Source of the DNA: a virus
DNA: 64,000 nt
IMG/VR virus record: IMGVR_UViG_3300033146_002768
Coordinates: 143,112-207,111 of that record
Reading direction: 5' to 3' (one strand)
The notes beneath the pieces are model-generated. The model made no database searches. It saw only the letters and a program-made list of their open reading frames with translations, and was not told the origin of the DNA. The first letter of the stretch is position 1. Each line of letters opens with the position of its first letter. A program made the position numbers and the translations under genes. Positions 16,952 to 25,958 of the stretch are shown here, piece by piece.

Positions 16952-18401
16952 GATTAAATACCTTTATATTGTGGTCTATTCCAAATTGGATTGCATCCGA
17001 TGAATTATTTACTAATGGTTGTCCTTTAACATTTAAACTAGTATTTAATAACATTGGGCATCCAGTCTTTTTATAAAATTCATTTATTAAATTCCAATAA
17101 CCAGGACTTTCTTTTTTATTAACTGTATGAACTCTTGATGTATTATCAACATGAACTATAGCAGGAAATTTATCAGGATACTTACATGTCATTACATATT
17201 GCATGTAAGGACTTTTAGAAATAATCATATTAAAATATTCAGCGGCATATTCCTCTAATATAGATGGTGAAAAAGGTCGAAACTTTTGACGATGTTTAAT
17301 GTCGTTAATTTTATCTTTTATATTATTCCCACGAGGATCAGCTAATAAAGATCTATTACCAAATGCTCTTGGTCCAAATTCTGCTCGACCATTTGCAACT
17401 CCAACAATATTACCTTTTAACAATTCTTCTAATAAAGATTTAACTGGATAATCACCTTTAATATTATGACCAAGATAAGGTCCTTTCCAATTTAATCTTC
17501 CATTAATTAATGAAGCGGCTCCTATAGAAGACCCCGAATCACCTGGATTAGGCATTATCCAAATGTCATTAAAATATTTAGGTATTAATCTATTAGCTAA
17601 ACAATTTAAAGCAACTCCGCCACAATAAACTAAATTTTTTGAATTAGATATATGTTTAGATTGTTTAATAATATTTTCAATTACTTCTTCTGTAACTTGT
17701 TGAATTGAAGCTGCTATATCTTTTAGATAAGCTCCTTGTAGATAATCATTTGGAATTCCTTTATGACAATTTATTTTAAGTTTAAAAAATTTATCTTTAA
17801 TAAAATCCTTTTTAATTTTATCAGCATAAGATGGATACCCCCAACCAGCCATTCCCATTAAAATATATTCATCTTCATTTGGTTTTAAACCACATCGTTG
17901 AGAAAATGCTGAATATAATATTCCTAATGAATGAGGATAATTAACTTTTTTCAATAATTTTAAATCATCTTTATTTCCTTCCCATATACTTAAAGTAGAC
18001 CATTCACCAATAGAATCTATACAAACAATAACAGCATTATCAAATGGAGAAGTAAAATAACTTGCAGCAGCATGACATTTATGATGATCCAAATATTTAA
18101 TTGGAGTTTTAGGAAAATCAAATTGTTTAAAATAATTATGAAATATATTTTTAGTTTGAAATACTTCATTATATTGACCAGCAAATAACTGTCTTGTTTT
18201 CTTTAAATATGGTTTTTCATAAAAAGCTATAACATCAGGAGTACCAAATCTTAAAGATTCATTTAATATTTCTTGGTTTAAATATAGATCATTTTTTATA
18301 CCAGAATATCGTTCTGAATGAGCAGCAAATAATATTTCATTGTCGTCTATTAATGCAATTGATGCATCATGACTTAGTGCATTTATTCCTAATACTTTCA
18401 T
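16944..18401 (-). CDS. Carbamoyltransferase, NodU/CmcH/TobZ family (copy 2)
   Basis: The protein has 485 residues. The N-terminal domain has MKVLGINALSHDASIALI, with the canonical HDAS that copy 1 lacks, the metal site DHHKCHAAASYF, and CIDSIGEWST. The C-terminal carbamoyl-adenylate domain has GRAEFGPRAFGNRSLLADPR, FRPFSPSI, HVDNTSRVHTV and CPMLLNTSLNVKGQPLV. It looks fully functional. It differs strongly from copy 1, so the two probably act on different acceptors or steps. Glycosyltransferase-like genes follow directly on its 5' side with four-base overlaps. Confidence 0.9.
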   Translation of the reverse strand: MKVLGINALSHDASIALIDDNEILFAAHSERYSGIKNDLYLNQEILNESLRFGTPDVIAFYEKPYLKKTRQLFAGQYNEVFQTKNIFHNYFKQFDFPKTPIKYLDHHKCHAAASYFTSPFDNAVIVCIDSIGEWSTLSIWEGNKDDLKLLKKVNYPHSLGILYSAFSQRCGLKPNEDEYILMGMAGWGYPSYADKIKKDFIKDKFFKLKINCHKGIPNDYLQGAYLKDIAASIQQVTEEVIENIIKQSKHISNSKNLVYCGGVALNCLANRLIPKYFNDIWIMPNPGDSGSSIGAASLINGRLNWKGPYLGHNIKGDYPVKSLLEELLKGNIVGVANGRAEFGPRAFGNRSLLADPRGNNIKDKINDIKHRQKFRPFSPSILEEYAAEYFNMIISKSPYMQYVMTCKYPDKFPAIVHVDNTSRVHTVNKKESPGYWNLINEFYKKTGCPMLLNTSLNVKGQPLVNNSSDAIQFGIDHNIKVFNHD

Positions 18402-19321
18402 AATATATCCATTATTAATTCATGTTCATTATAAACTAATTTATCGAGTATATCTTCTTGAGATAAATTTATGATTTGTTCTTTGTTATCATCAATGTTA
18501 AACAGTTTTAAATAGTAATGGAGTCCATCATTAAACGTTTTATTTTTTGGAGAGTAATATACAGGTTTATTTAAATAACAAAACTCAAATATTAACTTAC
18601 CTATATTCTCCACAAAAATTCCTGTACATACTTCGATCCATCTTTGATATATGTATGAATTACAACCATGAGGTAATAACTTATCATTACTAATATTTAA
18701 ATGAGTTAAGTCACACCAGCTTATAATTTTTTGTTCATTAAAATAACTTTTGAATGTCCCCATATGTGCTTGTTTATTTTCATTTATATCTCTACTAGTA
18801 ACTAAATCTTTATCAATACTAGTTAATGACTTTTCAATATGATTTAATCTATTAATACTAAATTTATGATAATGAATAATAAACTTATCTACATATTGTT
18901 CGAATCGTTTATTGCTTGGGTTACCTAGAAGTGTTATTTGATCACAAAATATATGATTCTTAATATCAAACATATCATCAATATAATTATTATGATATGA
19001 AATATATAATTGAGAAGTATCTAATAATATTAAGTGGTTACAATATATTTTAAAATTTGTCTTCTTTAAAAATCTTAATGTATTTGTTGTTGTGATAATA
19101 GTATCCGATCTCACTTCATCAGTTACTAATCTATCAACAAATTTTTGTGGAGAATCTTGAAGATTCTTTTTAATTTGATTCATCAATGATTTAAAATCTG
19201 TGTTATATAATTTTAATACAAATTCTACATTAATCTGTTTTCTTAAACATAAATATAAATCTATAATTGTAGTATCAGATCCAGATATAGATCCTTTAAA
19301 AAATTCAAATATAGTTATCAT
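18398..19321 (-). CDS. Glycosyltransferase-like protein (paralog A)
   Basis: The protein has 307 residues. It is a tandem paralog of 19318-20208. Both begin MITIF(E/D) with G(S/T)(D/N)T..IDLY..LR, have LLGNPSN or FFGNPSN in the middle, and end with PHGC(N/S)S..YQRW followed by ENIGKLIFEF. This layout resembles GT-B glycosyltransferases, where a late glutamate (here in ENIGKLIFEF) contacts the nucleotide sugar. I cannot name a CAZy family. Four-base overlaps on both sides place it in the same translational unit as the carbamoyltransferase. Confidence 0.55.
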   Translation of the reverse strand: MITIFEFFKGSISGSDTTIIDLYLCLRKQINVEFVLKLYNTDFKSLMNQIKKNLQDSPQKFVDRLVTDEVRSDTIITTTNTLRFLKKTNFKIYCNHLILLDTSQLYISYHNNYIDDMFDIKNHIFCDQITLLGNPSNKRFEQYVDKFIIHYHKFSINRLNHIEKSLTSIDKDLVTSRDINENKQAHMGTFKSYFNEQKIISWCDLTHLNISNDKLLPHGCNSYIYQRWIEVCTGIFVENIGKLIFEFCYLNKPVYYSPKNKTFNDGLHYYLKLFNIDDNKEQIINLSQEDILDKLVYNEHELIMDIL

Positions 19322-20208
19322 AATAACTCCAATATAAAATCATCATTATTATATACCAGTTTTTGTTCTATATCATATGGAGATATATTTAAAGATTGAT
19401 CTATTGAGTCATCAATATTAAATAAACTTAAGTAATGATGAAGTCCGTCATCAATGGATTTATTCTTACATGAATAATAAACAAATTTATTAAAATATAG
19501 AAATTCAAAAATTAACTTCCCAATATTTTCTATAAAAACATTTGGTTGTATTTCATACCATCGTTGATATAAGAATGATGAACACCCGTGAGGATATGTA
19601 GTATAACTATTTTTTAAATGACTAAAATCATAATTATTTATACTCTTATTATATTTATTAAAATATTTTTTAAATTGAACAACATGACAATAATCTTCTT
19701 CATCAAAATTTAATTTAGTTGTTAATGATTTACTAATAGGAGTAAACTTATCCATTATATATTCTAATCGGTCACTGCTAAATTTATGATAATATTCAAC
19801 AAAATCAATATCTTCAAATAAATCATTACTAGGATTTCCAAAGAAAATTATTTTGTTAGCATAAATATTCTCCATAGGAAATTCTTTATAATTCATAACA
19901 CCTGCTGAATCTAGAATGATTAATTTATCGCAATATAATTTAATATCAGTTTGAGTTAATGTATAGAAATTAGTTATAATAGTATTTGTATTATCAATTC
20001 TACTTTTTACAAATTCATTTATTATTCCTAAATGAGATTCACAAAAATTTTTATGAAAGTCATCTAATAAATTTCTAAAGTCATTTGGTGTTGATAGTTT
20101 ATATGCCAACTTCACATCAAACTTATCTCTAAGAAAGAAGTATAAATCTATCATAGAAGTATTAGTTCCATTAATACCTCCAGAGTATAAATCAAATATT
20201 GTAATCAT
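19318..20208 (-). CDS. Glycosyltransferase-like protein (paralog B)
   Basis: The protein has 296 residues and is the tandem paralog of 18398-19321, with shared MITIFD start, GINGTNTSMIDLY, FFGNPSND, YPHGCSSFLYQRW, ENIGKLIFEF and DGLHHYLSLFNIDD. The C-terminal third is the most conserved, as expected for the donor-binding half of a GT-B enzyme. No signal peptide or membrane segment is present, so it acts in the cytoplasm. Two near-identical architectures suggest two successive sugar additions. The assignment rests on pattern only. Confidence 0.55.
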   Translation of the reverse strand: MITIFDLYSGGINGTNTSMIDLYFFLRDKFDVKLAYKLSTPNDFRNLLDDFHKNFCESHLGIINEFVKSRIDNTNTIITNFYTLTQTDIKLYCDKLIILDSAGVMNYKEFPMENIYANKIIFFGNPSNDLFEDIDFVEYYHKFSSDRLEYIMDKFTPISKSLTTKLNFDEEDYCHVVQFKKYFNKYNKSINNYDFSHLKNSYTTYPHGCSSFLYQRWYEIQPNVFIENIGKLIFEFLYFNKFVYYSCKNKSIDDGLHHYLSLFNIDDSIDQSLNISPYDIEQKLVYNNDDFILELL

Positions 20209-20777
20209 AATAACACCTCAATATCTATTCTTTCTCCACCTTGAAATTCAGTAATTCCAAAATTAGTTTCTAATATACCTTTATAAAATCTATCAGAAAC
20301 ATTATATGGAAAAGTAAATATACTTGGAGATATTTGTAAATGTTTTTCAAATTCTTTAAACATTTTCTCTGAATCATTATTTATATATTCGCATTTGTAT
20401 CTTAAATTATTTATTAATCTAAGGTCTGTATGACTGTGACTATGTCCACTTATAATAGTATTGTCTAAAGAATTAATAAATTTTATCTGACTCCAATTCA
20501 TATAATTTTCATAGTTTCCTGATTTAGCTTTTAACATAGCATCTTGACAAGTTATAAAGTCCCAACTTTGTGGTTCGCCTGTTGAGTTAACTACCCCTGT
20601 AGGTATATTAAAAATAAGTGTAGTATCTAAATCATATAAATCAGGAAGAAATAAATATTGAGTCATTAATGCATCATCAAAACTAAGAATATAATCCTCT
20701 AAAGACAAACATAAATATTCTTCTTTAAATTCATGTATCATTAATACTGGTTTATCTATATTCTTTTTTGTATACAT
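20205..20777 (-). CDS. Polysaccharide-deacetylase-like (CE4/NodB) protein
   Basis: The protein has 190 residues. CE4 motifs are visible: LSFDDALMTQ (motif 1, with the metal-binding aspartate pair), GHSHSHTDL (motif 2, H-x-x-x-H ligands) and FTFPYN (motif 3). The family removes N-acetyl groups from sugars using a divalent metal. It is shorter than secreted peptidoglycan deacetylases and has no signal peptide, so it probably acts in the cytoplasm on a sugar nucleotide or lipid-linked glycan. It overlaps its neighbours by 4 and 26 bases. Confidence 0.75.
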   Translation of the reverse strand: MYTKKNIDKPVLMIHEFKEEYLCLSLEDYILSFDDALMTQYLFLPDLYDLDTTLIFNIPTGVVNSTGEPQSWDFITCQDAMLKAKSGNYENYMNWSQIKFINSLDNTIISGHSHSHTDLRLINNLRYKCEYINNDSEKMFKEFEKHLQISPSIFTFPYNVSDRFYKGILETNFGITEFQGGERIDIEVLL

Positions 20778-21324
20778 ACCATAACCCCGATTTATTTCCT
20801 TGATCTAAAAAAATTTTATTATAATTAATAAATAAACTATTTAATGTTTTAATTATATCTTTTGGATTTTTTAATCCAATCGGTCCACATATTATAGACT
20901 CTTTAGATTTTAATTTTGGTTTACTTAATATCAATAATTTAGATAATCTTTTAAAATCATAAAATGAATCAACCATAATTAAATCTATACTCTTATCACT
21001 AAAATTATTTATTGAGTTTAATACATCATCTTTTATTGTTTTTACATATTTATTAATTTTATATTTTTTGATATTTTTTTTCAAAGTATTTTTCATATTA
21101 TATTCATCTATATCTATACAATAAACTTCTAATTTCTTATAAATAATATATGGAGATATACTACAAATTGATCTACCTTTATAATTGCCACATTCTACTA
21201 ATGTTGAATTATCTGGGATCAAATCTAATAGCGCCCAATATCCTAATACTGATGTATAATCAAACCACCCTTCTGGCAATCCTTCATATAATATTTTTGG
21301 ATATATATTGCGAGCTTGAATCAT
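20752..21324 (-). CDS. Class I SAM-methyltransferase-like protein
   Basis: The protein has 190 residues. The Rossmann motif I is VECGNYKGRS, followed by EVYCIDID (motif II acidic end) and SIDLIMVDSFYDF (motif post I/IV), an arrangement of the methyltransferase_24 group that often methylates sugars or small molecules. The end GNKSGLWYVYKK fits the last strand. It lies in the glycan-type half of the operon and overlaps the deacetylase gene by 26 bases. The acceptor is unknown. Confidence 0.65.
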   Translation of the reverse strand: MIQARNIYPKILYEGLPEGWFDYTSVLGYWALLDLIPDNSTLVECGNYKGRSICSISPYIIYKKLEVYCIDIDEYNMKNTLKKNIKKYKINKYVKTIKDDVLNSINNFSDKSIDLIMVDSFYDFKRLSKLLILSKPKLKSKESIICGPIGLKNPKDIIKTLNSLFINYNKIFLDQGNKSGLWYVYKKEYR

Positions 21325-22145
21325 ATAAATTGCCTCACTATTTCATCGTCTTTATTTAAGTATCTATTTTTTAATCCGTTCATATTTAAATCAATATTTC
21401 TATAATAACTTCCATCCTTCCATATCGGTATATTATTATAGATTATATTTTTTTCATAAAAATAAGATTCATGCATTAATCTTGGTCTTGGATCCCACCA
21501 TTTAGCTGCATGGTAATACCAAAAAATATCAAACAATTCAAATAAATTATTTTTATGTTTATGAGTTTTAAATATACATTGTTTTTTAGAAATTCCCCAT
21601 TCTTTTAAAAAACTATAATCATCGCTTTCAGGAGAATGTATAAAAAATTTATCGTCAGATTTTCTTAATGGTTTATATCTATCAAATAAAAATTTCATAT
21701 TATATTGAAAATCTTTATAAACGAATGGCATTTCCCCATAATAATTTACACAACCTTCTGGATATAAATTTTTATTAATTAAATACTTTTTATCCTCAGT
21801 ATGTAAATCTGATAAAATAAAAATTTTTGATTTATTATCTTTGATATTAATAAGACCTTGAACTGCATTTATAGTTCCATAATCTAAAATTAACAATTTA
21901 TTGAATTTAAATTTTAATAGATCTTTTTTCTTTATAGAAATAATGTTAATCTCCCAATCTAAATCATCTAAGTAATATCTTTCTTTAATAATACTAATGA
22001 GTTCTTTTTGAAAAATTGAATTATAATTAATAATTAATAATTTAAAATCTTTATTAAATTCTAAAATACTTAAATAATATTCAACAAGATCTATTACGGC
22101 ACCATGTATATTATTTATATAATTATTAAATAAAATAGCATTCAT
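21321..22145 (-). CDS. Glycosyltransferase-like protein
   Basis: The protein has 274 residues with an AAGGA site before the ATG. Its N-terminus (NNIHGAVIDLVEYYLSIL) has the same layout as the two paralogs at 18398-20208. The C-terminal part has FFIHSPESDDYSFL, a strand and helix that start a second Rossmann-like half, and DPRPRLMHESYFYEKNIIY, like the donor-binding glutamate region of GT-B enzymes. It has no membrane segment. The glycosyltransferase assignment is by fold pattern and context, and the family is not named. Confidence 0.5.
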   Translation of the reverse strand: MNAILFNNYINNIHGAVIDLVEYYLSILEFNKDFKLLIINYNSIFQKELISIIKERYYLDDLDWEINIISIKKKDLLKFKFNKLLILDYGTINAVQGLINIKDNKSKIFILSDLHTEDKKYLINKNLYPEGCVNYYGEMPFVYKDFQYNMKFLFDRYKPLRKSDDKFFIHSPESDDYSFLKEWGISKKQCIFKTHKHKNNLFELFDIFWYYHAAKWWDPRPRLMHESYFYEKNIIYNNIPIWKDGSYYRNIDLNMNGLKNRYLNKDDEIVRQFI

Positions 22146-22163
22146 TATAGTTCCTTATATTCT

Positions 22164-23063
22164 TCATAATACTTCTCCCTCAATCCAATCTGAGAAATAT
22201 TTATATTTAGTTCTATCTAAAATATGTTCAAAATTATTATCAAATACTTTTAAAAAGAATTTTTTAAAAACCTTACTACTAAAAATTGTATTTATATTAT
22301 CTAATTTATAATCTAATATTAATTTATTGTGATGTCTTGTAACTTCACATATATCATCAATACCATCTTTATGATTTCTGCCAAAAACTTCAGGACAAAT
22401 AATTTGACAATCGGACTGGATAGCTTCTATTAAAGTATGAGGAAATGGGTCTTGGAATTGTTTTGATTTAGGATAAATATAATGAGTTACTTTTTTAAAA
22501 AACTCAATATTATTAAAGGTATGAGTATATTGTTTAATATGCTTATTAGAAATGTTTAAAGAACCGATATTATTTCCCATAGTATAAATATTAACATCTT
22601 GTTTTATATCTTTTAAAATATCAGTTATACATTTAAAACTATCTGGCGTTAACCAGTTTCTTATATAGAATCCAACACAAGGAATGTTAGATGAATTTTT
22701 TTTATTTATTTTAAAATCTGTTATGAAAGGAATGTAATGTTTTATTTTTCTTGCTGACGTATAGTAAAAACCATTATTACATGTATCATATAAAATAGAA
22801 TGATCTCTAGAATACATTAAATAATTTAAGTTTCTTAAACTAATTATATTCAATGGAAATGAATAATTAGAAGCATCTTGTGTATTAAATATAATTCTTT
22901 GATATTGCTCATTCAATTCTCTTAAATGAGCAATATCTCGAATTTGTTTACAATGAATAGTATCTATATAATCACTATGTTCTTCAGCTAATCTTTGAGA
23001 TGCAGTAAATGCTCCTCTTTTTAAATTGTCGTACTTCACGGATATAACTAAATATTTTTTCAT
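22164..23063 (-). CDS. Glycosyltransferase-like protein (GT-B type)
   Basis: The protein has 299 residues. It starts KYLVISVKYDNLKRGAFTASQRLAEE-like, a first Rossmann strand followed by a glycine turn. The second half has CVGFYIRNWLTPDSF and DPFPHTLIEAIQSDCQIICPE, matching the E-x7-E-type donor region of GT-B glycosyltransferases. It is the second gene of the operon behind the late promoter at 23766-23785. It probably transfers a sugar to a phage-made or host glycan. The acceptor is unknown. Confidence 0.55.
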   Translation of the reverse strand: MKKYLVISVKYDNLKRGAFTASQRLAEEHSDYIDTIHCKQIRDIAHLRELNEQYQRIIFNTQDASNYSFPLNIISLRNLNYLMYSRDHSILYDTCNNGFYYTSARKIKHYIPFITDFKINKKNSSNIPCVGFYIRNWLTPDSFKCITDILKDIKQDVNIYTMGNNIGSLNISNKHIKQYTHTFNNIEFFKKVTHYIYPKSKQFQDPFPHTLIEAIQSDCQIICPEVFGRNHKDGIDDICEVTRHHNKLILDYKLDNINTIFSSKVFKKFFLKVFDNNFEHILDRTKYKYFSDWIEGEVL

Positions 23064-23087
23064 TTATATTCTGGTGAAACCTTCTTT

Positions 23088-23681
23088 TTAATTAAATGCT
23101 GAATAGAATGTAGCTAACCTTGCTTCAATATCTTCAACAGTTGTTAGTAATATAACTTCATCTGAGAAAATTTTGTAAATATCATAAGTTGATTTTCTCT
23201 CATCTAATTTATCTCTAAGATCTAAATAAATATCTAAAGCATCAATTATTGCTTGATCCCCTGCATTTATTATTTCAAGATATTTAGCTTCTCTATTTTC
23301 ATCAGTAATTACATAACCAAGATCAATCAATCTATTATTTATAATAGTAAATCCATAAAAATCAAACATTGAAAGACTACCAACTCTGTTTGATGTAAAT
23401 TGTCTAGCTTGATTTCTTGCACCAAGAGCTGCTGCAACAATTGCATCTTCTGCTGCCTGAATTATTAGATCACCTTCGACTAATGGATTGATTAAATTTT
23501 TAGCAAAGAATACTGATTGATTAGCTTCTAAAGAAGTTTCAATTGCGTTATAGCATTCAATTGATGAAATTTCATATAGTCTAACTCCGCCAAATTCAAA
23601 GATAGTTTCTTCATCCCCTTGAAATACAGATACTATTTGGTAATTAACACCAACATCATTAATACCAGCTATAAGTTTCAT
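23088..23681 (-). CDS. Hypothetical 197-residue protein heading the modification operon
   Basis: The family is not recognised. The protein is soluble, with few cysteines. It has an N-terminal beta region (VNYQIVSVFQGDEETIFEFGG) and a long helical C-terminal half (DNREAKYLEIINAGDQ onward) without membrane segments. It has the strongest ribosome site nearby (CGGAGG) and is first behind the late promoter at 23766-23785. High late expression suggests a structural or abundant protein, possibly the substrate of the operon. That is inference from position. Confidence 0.6.
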   Translation of the reverse strand: MKLIAGINDVGVNYQIVSVFQGDEETIFEFGGVRLYEISSIECYNAIETSLEANQSVFFAKNLINPLVEGDLIIQAAEDAIVAAALGARNQARQFTSNRVGSLSMFDFYGFTIINNRLIDLGYVITDENREAKYLEIINAGDQAIIDALDIYLDLRDKLDERKSTYDIYKIFSDEVILLTTVEDIEARLATFYSAFN

Positions 23682-23742
23682 AACTACGCCTCCGTTTATT
23701 ATTTTTAGAATTAATTTGATTATTTAAATGAATTTTTTTACA

Positions 23743-23757
23743 TTAGTTAATAACTAA
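23743..23757. repeat. AT-rich palindrome just downstream of late promoter
   Basis: The 15-base palindrome TTAGTTAATAACTAA lies eight bases past the late-promoter element in the direction of minus-strand transcription, before the 23681 start. It might be an operator or 5'-UTR structure. No T-run follows, so it is not a terminator. The rest of the gap 23682-23808 holds only the promoter. Confidence 0.35.
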
Positions 23758-23765
23758 CACTTTCT

Positions 23766-23785
23766 TATTTATAAATATGTTCTAT
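23766..23785 (-). promoter_or_regulatory. Late promoter, AGAACA-extended
   Basis: The sense strand reads ATAGAACATATTTATAAATA. It contains the T4-type TATAAATA core preceded by AGAACATA and is oriented toward 23088-23681 and the following operon down to 8583. Confidence 0.7.
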
Positions 23786-23808
23786 ATTTTTTAATAATCT
23801 AACCTTAA

Positions 23809-24921
23809 TTATTTTCTATCAAAAACTCCATTTATTTTTCCCCAAATAGGAGACAAACCTTCATGATATGATTCTTTTGGATTTGACATTCTCCATTTAT
23901 AAAGAGGACCGCTTACACAATGAGTCTCTGTTGAATTATTTAAATATTTTGTATTAACAACCATACTTCCATATTTAATCGCTTCTTCAACAATTGTAGT
24001 TCTCCACATAGGTAATATGGCTGTTACTATATTACCTGTATCAGGATTATCTGTTTTATCAAATCTTAAAATTGATAAACACTGTTGATGAAATCTAGCA
24101 TTATCTAAATAATAACTTTTATCTAAATCTCTTGATTTACAAATAAATTTTATTAATTGAGATAACATTGGAAAATATGTTCCATGCAACTGATCTGAAA
24201 TTCCTCTATACCTAATTTCTTGAGGTTTATATTCTCTACATACTTTATCAAGTTTTAACATTGGCTCTGTAGTATCACAACTTAATAATACTCCATAAGA
24301 ATATTCTTGATTAGGTTTTAAAGTTATAATATTTTCAGTTATATCTCTAATGTATTTAGGATCAGTTTCACTATCTACACTTAACGCCCAATTAACTTGA
24401 TTACTATCTGGAAATTTATTTATATAAGTATGATCTAATAATTTAATACCATTAGTATAAATATGTATTTTATTATTTGTATTTTCACAAATCCAATGAA
24501 CTAATTTATCAAGATCTTTAAACATAGTTGGTTCTCCACCAACCATTCTAATCACTGGATGATATCCATCATAATGATATTCTTTATATGGTCTTGAACC
24601 ATAACCTCTTAGATCATTAGGAACAAATTCTTTTATATTACTTATAAAATCTTCAAGGGTATTGTTACCAGGATGTTTAACAATCAAATCTTTTTCATAA
24701 CAATATTTACAATTTTTATTACAATCATTTGTCATATGAAAAAATGATGTGAAGTAACCTCCTGCTGTTTCTTCGGGATGAAATTGTTTTTCCCAAATAC
24801 TAAAATCTTCTTCTAATAATACTTTATCATCTTCTGATACTAACCATACTCCATTCATATCATAAACAATTTTCTTTTCTATTATATCTCTAAATTTATT
24901 TAAACCATGTATATTAGTCAT
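23809..24921 (-). CDS. Radical SAM protein (Cys-repeat cluster, last gene)
   Basis: The protein has 370 residues. About 55 residues precede the core, including EVWLVSE-like strands, then the Fe-S motif C67, C71, C74 (CNKNCKYC). MVGGEPT carries GGE at 128-130. The long insertion between these (RGYGSRPYKEYHYDGY) is unusual. Later cysteines (QQCLS, HCVSG) do not form a clear SPASM domain. It overlaps 24914-25951 by eight bases. It is downstream of the two Cys-repeat proteins in the same transcript, so peptide modification is the best guess. Confidence 0.8.
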   Translation of the reverse strand: MTNIHGLNKFRDIIEKKIVYDMNGVWLVSEDDKVLLEEDFSIWEKQFHPEETAGGYFTSFFHMTNDCNKNCKYCYEKDLIVKHPGNNTLEDFISNIKEFVPNDLRGYGSRPYKEYHYDGYHPVIRMVGGEPTMFKDLDKLVHWICENTNNKIHIYTNGIKLLDHTYINKFPDSNQVNWALSVDSETDPKYIRDITENIITLKPNQEYSYGVLLSCDTTEPMLKLDKVCREYKPQEIRYRGISDQLHGTYFPMLSQLIKFICKSRDLDKSYYLDNARFHQQCLSILRFDKTDNPDTGNIVTAILPMWRTTIVEEAIKYGSMVVNTKYLNNSTETHCVSGPLYKWRMSNPKESYHEGLSPIWGKINGVFDRK

Positions 24922-25951
24922 TACTAATTTCTCCTGTATGAAAATTCTGATTATAATAATATGTTATTGGACATATATCATAAATACTATTTTTAATATT
25001 ATCTATTAAATATCGTTGAATTAAAAACAACTTAGACTGGTATATATCGTCTATGCTGGTGTATAATTCTGGATCTATATTAAGGTCATCATTAAATTTA
25101 TATGGCGCAAAAAACGGACATTGGACTATTGTATTGTTATAAGTATAGATAGCCTTTAATGGAAATCTATGACAACCATTAACATGATAAGATACATCAA
25201 CATTATCTAATTTTATAATATCTTGAAATTCAGAGTATGTTTTTTGTATTGTATTAAAATTATTACAAGGGTTTTCTAATTCTTCATAATCCTTTAATAA
25301 TTGCAAGACATAAGTTAAATTTAATGGTTTATACTTTTCCATTATATATAATAATTCATCTCTATTTTTTATTACAGTATTAGCTATAACTTTAATTCCT
25401 ATGTCTTGTAATCGTTTTATATTTTTATAATGCTCTTCAAAGAAACCTTTATCAAAATGATAGTAATCTATTGAAGTATAAAAAGTAAATTCCTTACCAA
25501 CAGCATCACATATATCTTTACATAAAATAAAAAACATTAAATTATTTCCAATGTTTTTTAAGTTAGAATTAATTCTAAAACTTAATTTCATTTTATGTCT
25601 TGTATAAATATTTAAACAACGATCTAAAAATTTTAATAAATCATTTGCTGGCAATAAGGTTAACTCACCACAATTGAAATGAAGTTTTAAAGAATCATGA
25701 CCGTCATTTTTAAATTCAATTAAATACTTTTCTAAAAAAATATAAAATTTTTCATAATCAAATTCTTCATCTTGATTTAAATATTCTTTGAAGCAACAAT
25801 GTTCGCAATTCATATTACATTTACTAGTTAAATTCACCCCAAGGTTAGGAGTGAATTTAACTATATTATTTTCTTGTAATATAATTTTATTACACCAACT
25901 TTGAAAATCATTGCTATTCTCTATATGTCTAAACAATTCTTTTATATGCAT
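24914..25951 (-). CDS. Radical SAM protein with CGEL SAM motif
   Basis: The protein has 345 residues. The Fe-S motif is C45-x3-C49-x2-C52 (CNMNCEHC) with an adjacent C53. The usual GGEP is replaced by FNCGELT at 92-98, with the acidic residue kept and a cysteine in place of the first glycine. The C-terminal region shows VNGCHRFPLKAIY and VQCPFFAPY, where a twitch-type auxiliary cluster could sit, and ICPITYYYN at the end. It follows the 186-residue Cys-repeat gene after seven bases. Proximity makes the repeats a candidate substrate. Confidence 0.8.
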   Translation of the reverse strand: MHIKELFRHIENSNDFQSWCNKIILQENNIVKFTPNLGVNLTSKCNMNCEHCCFKEYLNQDEEFDYEKFYIFLEKYLIEFKNDGHDSLKLHFNCGELTLLPANDLLKFLDRCLNIYTRHKMKLSFRINSNLKNIGNNLMFFILCKDICDAVGKEFTFYTSIDYYHFDKGFFEEHYKNIKRLQDIGIKVIANTVIKNRDELLYIMEKYKPLNLTYVLQLLKDYEELENPCNNFNTIQKTYSEFQDIIKLDNVDVSYHVNGCHRFPLKAIYTYNNTIVQCPFFAPYKFNDDLNIDPELYTSIDDIYQSKLFLIQRYLIDNIKNSIYDICPITYYYNQNFHTGEISND

Positions 25952-25958
25952 ATGTTTC

